From Pontibacter aquaedesilientis (GTDB lineage Bacteria; Bacteroidota; Bacteroidia; Cytophagales; Hymenobacteraceae), in the NCBI RefSeq assembly GCF_014773225.1, contig NZ_JACXAJ010000001.1, positions 310,001 to 374,000 of the forward strand: a DNA stretch of 64,000 nucleotides, in the 5' to 3' direction. The notes beneath the pieces are model-generated. The model made no database searches. It was not told where the DNA came from and was given only the letters and a program-made list of their open reading frames with translations. How positions within the stretch are numbered: position 1 is the stretch's first letter; each line of letters starts with the position of its first letter. Shown here piece after piece: positions 1 to 9,739 of the stretch. The translations under genes and the position numbers were made by a program.

Positions 1-1
1 G

Positions 2-2842
2 CTAAGCGAAGTTGTGGTGGTCGGTTACGGCGAACAGAAGAAATCGCACCTGACGGGCTCTATCTCCCGACTGGAGAACAAGAACCTGGAGCAGATCCCT
101 GTCTCACGCATTGACCAGGCTATACAAGGCCAGATTGCGGGTGTAAGGGTTCAGAATATTACGTCTGAAGTCGGCCAGGCGCCTGAAGTGAGTATACGGG
201 GCGTCAGCTCGATCAGTGCCGGAAGCGCTCCGCTTGTGGTGGTGGACGGTTATCCTACAAACGACGGCCTGGAGTTTATAAACGCTGCCAGCATAGCTTC
301 GATCGAGGTGCTGAAGGATGCGAGTTCAACCGCAATTTACGGTTCGCGGGGAGCCAATGGGGTAATTCTGGTGACAACAAAGGAGGGTAAGGCAAATGAG
401 CCACGCTACGATTTCCAGTCCTCATTCGGTGTGAAGTCATTCTATAAGAAAGAGGATGTGATGGATGCCTATGCGTATACCGACATGCTGCTCCGCGAGA
501 ACCAACTGATTGAGAATGCTGCCGCCGCACGCGCAGGGAGGGAGGCCAAGGTACTGAACTTTACGGCAAGGGAGAAGATGATGCGCCTGATCGCCGATAA
601 CTCAGGTATAACCGACTGGCAGGACGAAGCTACCCGCGACCTGACAACCATGAAAAGTTACCTGCTGAACGTAGCTGGCGGAAGCGGAAACGTGAACTAC
701 TTCATATCGGGGCAATACGTGGATGATGAGGGCATACTGAAGGATAACAGTCTGGACCGATTTAACCTCTCTGCCAAAATAAACGCCAAATTAACCAAGA
801 AGATCAAGATTGGACTTGATATCAAGCCCACCTATACGCGTACCCAAAGGTCTTCGGTGCCTTACGCAGATTTCACCCGTACCCATACCTGGTCGCCGGT
901 CAGGCACAACGCCTATACCTCTGCTGCCACAGGCTATGCCCTAGGGGAGTATGCGCACGGCAGGCACTACAGGAATATTGTGCTGACCTACATGGATGCC
1001 GAGGGAAACCAGCAGTCTGTTACAAACTCCAACATCTGGGGAACTGGCAATAATAACCCTGTTTCGCGCATGGAAAATGAATCGCGCCAACAGTACGATT
1101 ACCGCCTGGTTGCCAACTCAAATCTGCAGTGGGACATTGTGAAGAACCTACGCTTCAAAACGACATTTGGTACCTACATTAAGTACAGAGACTACGACAG
1201 ATGGCGTAGTTCGCAAGCCGATGAAGCCGGCCTCCGCCTTTCCTCCAATAACACATTGCTCACCAAAGACCTTCTGAGTGAAAACACGCTGGATTACAAG
1301 TGGGCAAAAGGCCAGCATACGATCAATGCACTGGCTGGCTATACCTACCAATACACCGATTACAAGCACACCTCAATAGAGGGCTCGCAGCAGCCTACCG
1401 ATTACGTGCCAACCGTGAATGCGGCCACCACGCTTAACCTGGCAAACTCCTATACCTTAAAGGAAGAGGATGCCCTGATCTCCTACCTCGGGCGTGTTAA
1501 TTATGCCTACGATGACAAGTACCTCCTCTCTGTTGCGATGAGAACAGATGGCTCCTCCAGGTTTGGCGACAGCAGAAAGTATGGTTCGTTTCCGTCGGCA
1601 TCGGCCGGTTGGAACGTTGCCAATGAAGCATTCTGGGCCGAGTACCTGGGCGTTGTCAACCAATTTAAACTGCGCGCCAGTGTAGGCCTGACAGGCAACA
1701 ACAACATCGCCAACTACGTGAATGTGAACACGCTGGCTGGCGCCAACTATGTTTTTGGCGACGGTATAGGCAGTGTCGCACAAGGCCTTGGGCAGATCAA
1801 CGAGACAATCTCCAATAGCGCCATCACCTGGGAAAAAACCCTTGAGTTTGATTATGGTCTTGATTTGGGCTTATTTTCAAACCGACTGTCACTCACCGCT
1901 GACTATTACTACTCTGTAACACAGGATTTGCTCTATCAGCAAAACATCACCGCCATCTCAGGCTATCGCAATTTCTGGAACAACATTGGCCGCATTGAGA
2001 ACAAGGGCCTGGAACTGTCGCTGAGTGCTTATGCCTTTAACAAACCTGAGTTTAGCTGGCAAGTTGGGGCCAACGTCTCTGCAAACCGTAACAGGCTGCT
2101 TTCGCTGGGAGGTGCCCAGCAGTTCATCAACACTGGTGAGCGAGGGGAGCAGTACCTTTCTAAGGTAGGGCAGGAGATGGTGCAGTTTTTCGGCTACAAA
2201 AAAATCGGTGTGTGGCAGAACCAGGAAGAGATCAATGCCAACCCGCACTCTGCTGAGGATGCCCCTGGAGGTATACGGGTGGCCGATATCAACGGCGACG
2301 GCGTGATCGACGCAAACGACCGCACGGCGGTGGGAAGCCCGTTCCCTGACTATACCTGGGGCCTGACTAACAGAATAAACTTCAAGGGCTTTGATCTAAG
2401 CGTGGTGATTGAAGGGTCTCAGGGAGCTGAAGTATTCAGTGGAGACGGTTTCTATACGGAGTCGCGCTACCTGCACTACGATTACACGGATGGCCGTTGG
2501 TTCAGCCCAGACTATGCCGCGTCGAAGCCCCGTGAGAAAAATGGCCGGGACTGGGTACACACAGACTACCTGGTGCATGACGCCTCTTACACTGCCCTGC
2601 GCAGCGCCGTGCTGGGGTATACCCTGCCCAAATCGCTGGCCTCCCGGGTAAAGCTGGAGACGATTAGAGTATATGTCTCTGGTTACAACCTGCTATACCT
2701 GATGGCTGATGAATACACGGGCCTTAACCCGGAAGCGCAAATGACGAGTGGCGTGTACCAGTCACCGCTTATTGTGGGCTATCAGCGTGGAGCGTACCCG
2801 ATACAGCGCACAGTGACCATGGGTGTTGATGTGAAATTTTAA
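2..2842 (+). CDS. SusC/RagA-type TonB-dependent outer-membrane receptor, 5' end cut by window
   Basis: TonB-dependent outer-membrane transporter that imports oligosaccharides together with a SusD lipoprotein. The frame is open from base 2, and the first residues read LSEVVVVGYGEQKK, the conserved opening of the SusC plug domain. The signal peptide, carboxypeptidase-regulatory-like domain and TonB box therefore lie outside the window. The plug covers roughly the first 125 visible residues and the 22-strand barrel fills the rest. A DINGDGVID loop near visible residue 760 is common in SusC proteins and looks calcium-binding. The protein ends in VDVKF, a terminal aromatic residue typical of outer-membrane barrels. 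The susD-like gene follows 12 bp downstream. The neighbouring lyases suggest alginate oligosaccharides as substrate; that is inference from context. Confidence 0.94.
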   Translation, partial: LSEVVVVGYGEQKKSHLTGSISRLENKNLEQIPVSRIDQAIQGQIAGVRVQNITSEVGQAPEVSIRGVSSISAGSAPLVVVDGYPTNDGLEFINAASIASIEVLKDASSTAIYGSRGANGVILVTTKEGKANEPRYDFQSSFGVKSFYKKEDVMDAYAYTDMLLRENQLIENAAAARAGREAKVLNFTAREKMMRLIADNSGITDWQDEATRDLTTMKSYLLNVAGGSGNVNYFISGQYVDDEGILKDNSLDRFNLSAKINAKLTKKIKIGLDIKPTYTRTQRSSVPYADFTRTHTWSPVRHNAYTSAATGYALGEYAHGRHYRNIVLTYMDAEGNQQSVTNSNIWGTGNNNPVSRMENESRQQYDYRLVANSNLQWDIVKNLRFKTTFGTYIKYRDYDRWRSSQADEAGLRLSSNNTLLTKDLLSENTLDYKWAKGQHTINALAGYTYQYTDYKHTSIEGSQQPTDYVPTVNAATTLNLANSYTLKEEDALISYLGRVNYAYDDKYLLSVAMRTDGSSRFGDSRKYGSFPSASAGWNVANEAFWAEYLGVVNQFKLRASVGLTGNNNIANYVNVNTLAGANYVFGDGIGSVAQGLGQINETISNSAITWEKTLEFDYGLDLGLFSNRLSLTADYYYSVTQDLLYQQNITAISGYRNFWNNIGRIENKGLELSLSAYAFNKPEFSWQVGANVSANRNRLLSLGGAQQFINTGERGEQYLSKVGQEMVQFFGYKKIGVWQNQEEINANPHSAEDAPGGIRVADINGDGVIDANDRTAVGSPFPDYTWGLTNRINFKGFDLSVVIEGSQGAEVFSGDGFYTESRYLHYDYTDGRWFSPDYAASKPREKNGRDWVHTDYLVHDASYTALRSAVLGYTLPKSLASRVKLETIRVYVSGYNLLYLMADEYTGLNPEAQMTSGVYQSPLIVGYQRGAYPIQRTVTMGVDVKF

Positions 2843-2854
2843 GTTGCTATAGAA

Positions 2855-4363
2855 ATGAGAACTATCCATACGATATTAAAGCACACAGGTATCAGCCTGT
2901 CATTGGTAGCGGCCACCTGCTTTATCTCCTCCTGCGAAGACAAGCTCGACCTTCGCCCCATCTCTGAGGTAGAAGAGGGCGGCTTTTACAAGAACGCACA
3001 AGATGTGAACCAGGCGCTCATTGCCACCTACAACAGCCTGCACGGTATGATGGAGGATGAGTGGACGCTTACTGAAATCCGTTCCGATAACACCACCATA
3101 ACTCCGAGTGCCAGTGTTGCAAGACACATAACCGTGCGTGACCTGGACCGGTTTGTGGTGAACCCCCTTAACGAGTATGTTGAGAGCTATTGGCGCGCGG
3201 CCTACCGCACCATTGCACTCTCCAACGATGTGCTGGACCACATCGAGGTCGTGACTGACCCGGTGCTGCGAGGGCAGTACGAGGGAGAGGCACGTTTTTT
3301 AAGAGCATTGGCCTATTTCAACCTTGTTAGGTTGTGGGGCGGCGTTTTTATCACAGACCACTCCATGACAGGGGTAGAGGCTGTCGGGAAGAACTACCAG
3401 CGCAGCACAGAGGCAGAGGTATACAAATTCTTACTTGAAGACCTGGAGAAGGCTACCGGCATGCTGCAAACAAATGTGGCCAAAGGACGCGTAAGCAAAT
3501 GGGCGGCGCAGGCATTGTGGGCCAAAGCGCTCCTGACGGCCAAAGGCTCTGGAGACGCACAGAAAGCTGAGGGCCTGCTGCGCGAGATAGTGGGTAAATA
3601 CAACCTGCAGAATACCTATGCTTCGGTGTTCAGCATTAGCAATGAGTATAACAGCGAGATTTTGTTTGCGGTGCGCTATACCTCGGGCAACGTAGGGCTG
3701 GGCTCTCCGTTCGCCAACCTGTTCGGGCCCGACAACAGCGAAAACTATGTTGTGACCGGAGACGGCGAGGAGTACAACTATCCCACCGAGAGCATTACCA
3801 ACGCTTTTCTGAATGAAGGCGACCTGGCCAGAAAAGAAGCCTCTATGGCGCAAAGCTGGGTTGGCAAAGGAGGGAAGGTGACCAACCTCAACTATGTAAC
3901 GAAGTACCTTTCCAAATTTGCGGTAGCGTTCGATGCCGAAAATGACTGGCCTATTCTGCGTTATTCCGATGTGTTGCTGTTGCTGGCCGAAGCCATTAAC
4001 GAGAAAAGCGGAGCCCCAACCGGCGAGGCCATCGGATACCTTAACCAGGTACACAGACGTGCAAAACCCGGCAGCGAACCCTATTCCACTACCAATGCCG
4101 GTAATTATTACGACTTTGTACTTGCCCTGGCAAAAGAGCGGCGCCTGGAGTTCGCGTTTGAGAACCAGCGCTGGTTCGATCTGCTGCGCCTTGGCCTGGC
4201 CAAATCGATCATGAACGCACACTTCCAGACAGAGCCATACTATAACAACCCCAGTCAGGGATTCTTCTCCACCGGACCAATCACAGATTGGCAGCTCGTG
4301 TTGCCTATTCCGCAGTTTGAGTTGGACGTGAACCCCCGGGTTACGCAGAATATCGGGTACTAG
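2855..4363 (+). CDS. SusD/RagB-family surface lipoprotein
   Basis: Partner of the upstream SusC: a surface lipoprotein that closes over the transporter and binds incoming glycan. It is 502 aa. The signal peptide ends in lipobox ISSC (Cys27), followed by an acidic EDKLD stretch of the kind used as a surface-export signal in Bacteroidota. An N-terminal SusD-like domain with TPR helices covers about residues 30-230 (LRPISEVEEGGFY, then RFLRALAYFNLVRLWG). The RagB/SusD C-terminal domain covers about 310-502 (YSDVLLLLAEAINE, ERRLEFAFENQRWFDLLR). Length and motif order are normal for the family. It sits 12 bp after susC and is surely co-transcribed with it. Glycan specificity cannot be read from the sequence. 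Confidence 0.95.
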   Translation: MRTIHTILKHTGISLSLVAATCFISSCEDKLDLRPISEVEEGGFYKNAQDVNQALIATYNSLHGMMEDEWTLTEIRSDNTTITPSASVARHITVRDLDRFVVNPLNEYVESYWRAAYRTIALSNDVLDHIEVVTDPVLRGQYEGEARFLRALAYFNLVRLWGGVFITDHSMTGVEAVGKNYQRSTEAEVYKFLLEDLEKATGMLQTNVAKGRVSKWAAQALWAKALLTAKGSGDAQKAEGLLREIVGKYNLQNTYASVFSISNEYNSEILFAVRYTSGNVGLGSPFANLFGPDNSENYVVTGDGEEYNYPTESITNAFLNEGDLARKEASMAQSWVGKGGKVTNLNYVTKYLSKFAVAFDAENDWPILRYSDVLLLLAEAINEKSGAPTGEAIGYLNQVHRRAKPGSEPYSTTNAGNYYDFVLALAKERRLEFAFENQRWFDLLRLGLAKSIMNAHFQTEPYYNNPSQGFFSTGPITDWQLVLPIPQFELDVNPRVTQNIGY

Positions 4364-4422
4364 TGGCTGAGGAAGCAATGCCCTATTAGAAAATGTATCG
4401 TTACATAAAATGAATAAACAGC

Positions 4423-5901
4423 ATGTTACAGCTATCGAATTATAGGTTACTCCAGTTCTTGATGGTACTGGTGCTCATGACCTCGTGCTATGATGAGGAA
4501 GTGGATCAAACTTTGGAAGAGATACGTGGGGTGAACCCCATTATTACTTCTTTTAAGCCGGAAGCGGCAGACGTTAAGGAACTTGTAACCGTGTATGGCG
4601 AGAACCTGAACTTTGTGGACAGCGTGTATATTGGCGGTGTGTTAAGCCCCATCTACAGACGCATAAACAGCAACGAGCTGGTGTTGCAGGTTGCGCCGCA
4701 GGCAAAGAGCGGCAAGGTAAGAGTACTGACAGCAGCAAAGAAAGAAGGTATTTCGGAAGCCACGTTGCAGATTAACTATCCGGTGCCGGCCGTGCAGCCG
4801 GAGTTGTCTGAGATAAAGGATGAACTCCTCGCTAACAATGTAGTGGTGCTAGGCGGATCCAAGCTCAATGTAATCGACAAAGTGTTTTTCGGCGAAAAGG
4901 CAGCCACCATCATTTACCAGCGTGCTGCCTCCATTGCGGTGCTTGTGCCGCTTTTCCCTAATGATCAGGTGGTAGATATTTCCTATTCTTACTTCACGCC
5001 GGTGGGTAGCGAGAAAGTCGCCGTTAAGTCTGGCGTGCAAATCATCACACCATCGCCACGGGTAAGCAATTGGGTACCGCTCCTTATAAAAGGGAAAACA
5101 TATACTCTGGAAGGGCAGAACCTGAATATGGTCGAAAAAGTTTTTGTAGGAGCAACCGAGGCTACCATTACGGATAAGCAGGCAGTTTCCCTCTCTTTTG
5201 TGGCACCAGGCGGCACAACTGCCAAAACCAGCCTGAAACTGCAATACACCAACAATGGCGAGCAGCAAGTGTTGGAGCGCCCGGTAGCCTACATTGCCAG
5301 CAACGTTGAGACTTACTTCGATTTCGAGGACAGAAGTTTGGCGGCTGTAACGGTAGGTAAATCGGCAAACACCCTCAGCAGTGCCATCAACGGTACGGTT
5401 GAGCAGCCAGCCTTCCCGGCAGGAAACGCTTACTATCACGCCAACATGTTCGACTCGAAAGGCGACGCAGGCGGTAGCTCCATCACCTATATCCGTTTCG
5501 ACAAGCAGGCAAACAACTCCTGGAAAACGATGTTTGCCAACAACGCCAGCGGCCAGCCTGTGCTGCACTTCTGGCTAAACGTGAACAACACCACGCCTAC
5601 CATCAGGCTATACCTGACCAACTCGGATAGCTATTACCTGAGACTGAAAAACCTGAGCCCTGAAAAGTATAAAGAAGTGTTTGGGGAAGACGGTAAGCAA
5701 TGGGCACTGATCGCCGTGCGCCTCAAAGATCTGGGTCCGGCAGTCACAGATGCCAAAATTGCTACTGACAGCTATGCCCGCATGAACTTCCTGATAGATA
5801 GCCAGCAGAACGTGCCAATTGAAGTAAACATCGACTGGATCTCCATTACGGATAAAGTTCTGACAGGCATTGGCGCCGTGGACATGACAGATTCTTTTTA
5901 A
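4423..5901 (+). CDS. IPT/TIG-domain surface glycan-binding lipoprotein
   Basis: Likely the surface glycan-binding protein (SGBP) of the locus, in the place SusE/SusF-like proteins usually hold. It is 492 aa. Lipobox LMTSC puts the lipidated Cys at 22, followed by YDEEVD, an acidic export-type signal. Three IPT/TIG immunoglobulin-like repeats can be seen at about residues 39-120, 122-205 and 206-290; each opens with a Pro-rich strand and has a VYGENLN or LEGQNLN turn. The last 200 residues form a distinct, probably glycan-binding domain beginning near TYFDFEDRSL. An ATG at 4409 is out of frame; the chosen start gives a clean signal peptide. Function is inferred from architecture and position. 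Confidence 0.82.
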   Translation: MLQLSNYRLLQFLMVLVLMTSCYDEEVDQTLEEIRGVNPIITSFKPEAADVKELVTVYGENLNFVDSVYIGGVLSPIYRRINSNELVLQVAPQAKSGKVRVLTAAKKEGISEATLQINYPVPAVQPELSEIKDELLANNVVVLGGSKLNVIDKVFFGEKAATIIYQRAASIAVLVPLFPNDQVVDISYSYFTPVGSEKVAVKSGVQIITPSPRVSNWVPLLIKGKTYTLEGQNLNMVEKVFVGATEATITDKQAVSLSFVAPGGTTAKTSLKLQYTNNGEQQVLERPVAYIASNVETYFDFEDRSLAAVTVGKSANTLSSAINGTVEQPAFPAGNAYYHANMFDSKGDAGGSSITYIRFDKQANNSWKTMFANNASGQPVLHFWLNVNNTTPTIRLYLTNSDSYYLRLKNLSPEKYKEVFGEDGKQWALIAVRLKDLGPAVTDAKIATDSYARMNFLIDSQQNVPIEVNIDWISITDKVLTGIGAVDMTDSF

Positions 5902-5925
5902 CTGATAGCCAAAGTTTTCTTACCC

Positions 5926-5992
5926 GCACCGGTTAGCCAGTCTGCTTACTTGCCTAGCAAGTATAGGCTACAGGTTAACCGGTGCTTTTTAT
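5926..5992 (+). terminator. Terminator-like hairpin after the uptake genes
   Basis: Arms GCACCGGTTA (5926-5935) and TAACCGGTGC (5976-5985) pair perfectly and are followed by CTTTTT. The 40-base loop holds a smaller hairpin (CTTGC/GCAAG). It lies 24 bp after the SGBP stop and splits uptake genes from lyase genes. Confidence 0.7.
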
Positions 5993-6023
5993 GTGTAATA
6001 CTTATTAAACTACCTACAGAATT

Positions 6024-6051
6024 CCCCTCTTGGGAGGGGTAGGGGTGGGTT
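6024..6051. repeat. G/C-run hairpin repeat, dispersed-element candidate
   Basis: CCCCTC-TTGG-GAGGGG forms a 6-bp stem with a tetraloop and is followed by TAGGGGTGGGTT. Similar short elements are scattered between genes in many Bacteroidota genomes, to my recollection. Only one copy is present here. It sits 45 bp before the PL6 gene. Confidence 0.4.
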
Positions 6052-6096
6052 ATTCAAACACCATTTTCACCGCATTTAACATTCATAGCATACCCT

Positions 6097-7437
6097 ATGA
6101 CAAAGTACCGTATCCTCATTTGCCTTTTCCTGCTCATCGGACTTGGGAGCAGTGCCTGGACACCCCGCGCCACTAGTACCCTCGTGAAAAACCAGACAGA
6201 GTTGAAAGCAGCCATTGCCAAGGCCAAGCCCGGCGACACGCTGGTGATGGCCAACGGGCAATGGGAAAACGTGTCCATCCTGTTTGAGGGGTATGGCAAA
6301 CCCGAAGCGCCTATTGTGCTCCTCGCCCAGGAAAAAGGAAAAGTGATCCTGAGCGGCCAAAGCGAAATCCGGATAGCCGGGGAGCATTTGGAGGTAAACG
6401 GCCTGCATTTTAAAAATGGGATGGCGCCTTCTAACACGGTGATTTCCTTCCGAAAAGACTCTAAAACAGTAGCCAACAACTGCCGCGTCACCAACTGCGT
6501 GATTCAGGATTACAGCAATGTGGGCGCAGACGAGAAGTGGGTGAACATCTACGGCAAGTACAACCGCTTCGATCACAACATGCTGGAGGGCAAGAAAAGC
6601 GAGGGCACCACGCTCGTGGTATGGCTCAGTGACTCGGCCAGCCTTGAGAACAAGCACCGCATTGACCACAACTATTTCGGACATCGACCCGCGCTGGGCA
6701 AAAACGGTGGCGAAACGATCCGTATCGGTACTTCGGACCACTCGATGCACCGCTCCCAGACGGTTGTGGAGCAAAATTACTTTTACCGTTGCGATGGTGA
6801 GGCAGAGATCATTTCTATCAAATCAGCCGAAAATGTGATTCAACAGAATGTGTTTTACGAGTCGCAGGGGTCTGTGGTGCTGCGCCACGGCAACAACAAC
6901 ATCGTCCGCGACAATGTGTTTATTGGGAACAGAGTGAAGGGCACCGGCGGGATACGCGTGATCAATCAGGGCCACCAGGTATACGGCAACTTTCTGCAGG
7001 AACTGAACGGCAGCGAGAACAAGTCCAGTCTGGTGGTGATGAACGGTATTATAAATTCTCCGCTGAACGGCTACCACCAGGTGCGCGATGTCACGATCAA
7101 AGACAATACGTTTGTGTTTTGCAGCCCCTGGCAATTGGGCGTGGGCAGCAGAGCAAAGCAAACGCAGCAACCGGAGCGCACTCTTATCGCCGACAACACT
7201 TATTACAACCCCATTGGCAAGGTGGTGTACGAAATGGAAAACCCCTTGCCCGGCATTACCTTCCGCGAAAACAAGTATACCATTGGTGTGCCCACCCCAG
7301 TAGAGGGTTTCACCAGAAACAAGCAAACCTTTGTGAAAGGCAAGAACGGCATTTGGAAAGTGAAAGGTGCGCCGGATCGGGAACTGCCTGTTAGCCTCGA
7401 CGCTGTTGGCCCGGAGTGGCTGCGGCCTGCGCTTTAA
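6097..7437 (+). CDS. Polysaccharide lyase family 6 (alginate lyase / chondroitinase B type)
   Basis: Secreted beta-elimination lyase, 446 aa, with an N-terminal signal peptide of about 20 residues. PL6 includes alginate lyases and chondroitinase B and folds as a right-handed parallel beta-helix. The family signatures are visible: KPGDTLVMANGQW near residue 45, repeated helix turns such as GGIRVINQG, and the catalytic pair Lys242 (ISIKS) and Arg263 (VLRHGN), exactly 21 residues apart as in chondroitinase B (Lys250/Arg271). It is the short single-domain form; many PL6 enzymes carry a second beta-helix and reach about 750 aa. The PL17 enzyme next door makes alginate a much better guess than dermatan sulfate. 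It starts a second transcription unit after the terminator at 5926-5992. Confidence 0.9.
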   Translation: MTKYRILICLFLLIGLGSSAWTPRATSTLVKNQTELKAAIAKAKPGDTLVMANGQWENVSILFEGYGKPEAPIVLLAQEKGKVILSGQSEIRIAGEHLEVNGLHFKNGMAPSNTVISFRKDSKTVANNCRVTNCVIQDYSNVGADEKWVNIYGKYNRFDHNMLEGKKSEGTTLVVWLSDSASLENKHRIDHNYFGHRPALGKNGGETIRIGTSDHSMHRSQTVVEQNYFYRCDGEAEIISIKSAENVIQQNVFYESQGSVVLRHGNNNIVRDNVFIGNRVKGTGGIRVINQGHQVYGNFLQELNGSENKSSLVVMNGIINSPLNGYHQVRDVTIKDNTFVFCSPWQLGVGSRAKQTQQPERTLIADNTYYNPIGKVVYEMENPLPGITFRENKYTIGVPTPVEGFTRNKQTFVKGKNGIWKVKGAPDRELPVSLDAVGPEWLRPAL

Positions 7438-7490
7438 AGGCAGTTTCGAGACCAGTATAAGTATAGATCCATTTTCTTACCCAAGCCATT

Positions 7491-9692
7491 ATGAAAGCTA
7501 GGTATAGCCTGAAGGTTTTCTGGATTTGCTGTTTGCTACTGTGGCAGCAGGGGCTGGCGCAGCAGTCATCTAAAGTCAAAACGGCTCATCCGTCGCTGTT
7601 GCTGACGGAGCAGGGCGCGCGGCAGATAAAGGAAAGCCTGGGCAGCTACCCCTTGCTGGACCAATCGTATGCCCAACTGAAAAAAGAGGCTGACAAAGCG
7701 CTCAAGGCGAAAATGGACGTACCTTTTCCGCGCGACCCCGCCGGCGGGCATACCCACAAACAGCACCAGAAAAACTACAAAACCATGCAGGCGGCGGGCG
7801 TGGTGTACCAGGTGACCAAAGACGAACGCTACGCCCGCTTCATCCGGGACATGCTGCTGGCTTACGCTAAAATTTACCCGATTTTGCCGCTGCACCCGGA
7901 GGCTACCTCCAAAACACCCGGCAAGCTTTTCTGGCAAAGCCTCAATGATTGCGTGTGGCTGGTGCACACCATCCAGGCTTACGATTGCATTTATACCTGG
8001 TTGAGCCCCGAGGATCGGAACACGCTGAACAAGCAGCTTTTCTACCCGATGACGAAATTCTTGTCCGAGGAATCGGCCTATTCTTTTAACCGCATACATA
8101 ACCACGGTACCTGGACAGTAGCCGCAGTAGGCATGACGGGCTATGTGCTGGGCGATCAGGAGTTGGTGGAGAAGTCGTTGTACGGGTTAGGCAAAGACGG
8201 CAAAGGTGGATTTTTTGCGCAGCTCGATCAGCTTTTCTCTCCGGATGGTTACTATACCGAAGGGCCTTATTACCAGCGCTACGCCATGATGCCCTTCGTG
8301 CTGTTCGGCAAGGCCATTGCGCAGCACCAACCCAAGTATAACCCCTTTGCCTACCGCGACAGCGTACTGGTGAAGGCCGTGCAAACAACCCTGCAACTCA
8401 CTTATAACGGCGATTTTTTCCCTCTAAACGATGCCATCAAAGGAGAGAACCTGACAACCGATGAACTGGTATATGCCGTGGATTTGGTGTATGGCTACAC
8501 AGGCCAGCGCGAGCTGTTGAGCATTGCCAACATGCAGCAGCGCGTCATCCTGACGGCGGAAGGTGTTGCGGTTGCCGCTGCCCTAAGCAAAGGAGAAGCT
8601 GTGCCTTTTAACTGGCGCTCGATGGCAGTACGCGACGGTGCGCAGGGAAATGATGGGGGCATCGGTATTTTGCGAAGCGTCGCTGAGCCGGACCATACCT
8701 GTGCCGTGTTCAAGTACAGCGCGCATGGCCTCAGCCACGGGCATTACGACAAGCTTTCTATCTTGCTTTACGACAAGGGGCAGGAGGTGCTGCAGGATTA
8801 TGGCGCGGTACGTTTTGTGAACGTCCTGGAGAAGAACGGCGGCCGCTACCTAGCTGAAAACAAAACTTGGGCGCACCAAACGGTGGCGCATAATACAGTC
8901 GTGGTCGATGGGCAATCACACTTTGGCGGTGACATCAGGCGCTCCGAAACGTCGGCACCACAGGGTTTATACTTTAACAGCGAGAACCCAGCCGTTCAGG
9001 TCTCTGCCGCCACCACAACCGATGCCGTTCCGGGCGTGAAGATGAGTCGCTACGTAGCCCTTATCCAGGATGCGCAGCTGCAAGAGCCTGTGCTGCTCGA
9101 TGTGTTTGACCTTGCCTCGGATACTGAGCACCAGTATGATTTGCCCTACTATTATTTAGGAGCATTAACAACCACAAACTTCGAGCGGAAAGAAATTGTA
9201 GGAACTACTCTGGGCAAGGATCATGGCTATGAGCACCTGCTGCTGCAAGCCGAGGCAAAACCCGGCAAGGGAGCCGCACAAATCACGTGGCAAAACAAGG
9301 AGCAATTCTATACCCTGACAACTGCAGCTACAGACAAAACGCAAGTGCTATTTACTCAGATTGGTGCAACGGACCCAGACCAGAACCTGCGCCATGAGCC
9401 GGGGTTGCTGCTTCGGGTGCCACAGGCAAAGCATTATACTTTTGTGTCAGTGGTGGAACCGCATGCCAAACGTAGTACGGCAAGCCAGGTGGCGGCAGTA
9501 GAGCTGCTGGTAAAATCTGCCACAGGTATGGCAGTTGGGTTGCGCCTTGCTTCCGGTGAGGAGCGCGTGCTGCTGTTGTCAAAAGGGCCAGTATCGGCAG
9601 GGCCTTCTGAAGTTATTTTGGACGGCAAAAAGGTGCGCTGGCAGGGCACGCATTGGTATGGCTTGCGCGGCGAGTTGCCGGTTAATTTATAG
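7491..9692 (+). CDS. PL17 oligoalginate lyase (alginate lyase plus heparinase II/III-like domain)
   Basis: Exo-acting lyase that splits alginate oligosaccharides to unsaturated monouronates, which open to DEH. It is 733 aa and the signal peptide ends near LAQQSS. The N-terminal alpha-toroid domain (about residues 30-370) carries NHGTW (Asn204-His205), matching the Asn-His pair of PL17 Alg17C, and the YYTEGPYYQRY segment (254-264) holding the catalytic-region tyrosines. The C-terminal heparinase II/III-like beta-sheet domain (about 385-733) has HGLSHGHYDKLSILLY, with His residues expected to bind metal or substrate. Length and layout match PL17. It lies 53 bp after the PL6 gene, so an endo-lyase and an exo-lyase probably act in sequence. 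Alginate specificity is inferred from family and context. Confidence 0.9.
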   Translation: MKARYSLKVFWICCLLLWQQGLAQQSSKVKTAHPSLLLTEQGARQIKESLGSYPLLDQSYAQLKKEADKALKAKMDVPFPRDPAGGHTHKQHQKNYKTMQAAGVVYQVTKDERYARFIRDMLLAYAKIYPILPLHPEATSKTPGKLFWQSLNDCVWLVHTIQAYDCIYTWLSPEDRNTLNKQLFYPMTKFLSEESAYSFNRIHNHGTWTVAAVGMTGYVLGDQELVEKSLYGLGKDGKGGFFAQLDQLFSPDGYYTEGPYYQRYAMMPFVLFGKAIAQHQPKYNPFAYRDSVLVKAVQTTLQLTYNGDFFPLNDAIKGENLTTDELVYAVDLVYGYTGQRELLSIANMQQRVILTAEGVAVAAALSKGEAVPFNWRSMAVRDGAQGNDGGIGILRSVAEPDHTCAVFKYSAHGLSHGHYDKLSILLYDKGQEVLQDYGAVRFVNVLEKNGGRYLAENKTWAHQTVAHNTVVVDGQSHFGGDIRRSETSAPQGLYFNSENPAVQVSAATTTDAVPGVKMSRYVALIQDAQLQEPVLLDVFDLASDTEHQYDLPYYYLGALTTTNFERKEIVGTTLGKDHGYEHLLLQAEAKPGKGAAQITWQNKEQFYTLTTAATDKTQVLFTQIGATDPDQNLRHEPGLLLRVPQAKHYTFVSVVEPHAKRSTASQVAAVELLVKSATGMAVGLRLASGEERVLLLSKGPVSAGPSEVILDGKKVRWQGTHWYGLRGELPVNL

Positions 9693-9739
9693 TAGCGAAT
9701 CAGACGCTTCATTTCCAAAATATAAAACTGAAATTGAGT

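Noticed and set aside
3431-4378. 315-codon open frame on the - strand across the SusD gene
   Set aside because: Shadow frame; SusD has clear domains and motifs on the + strand.
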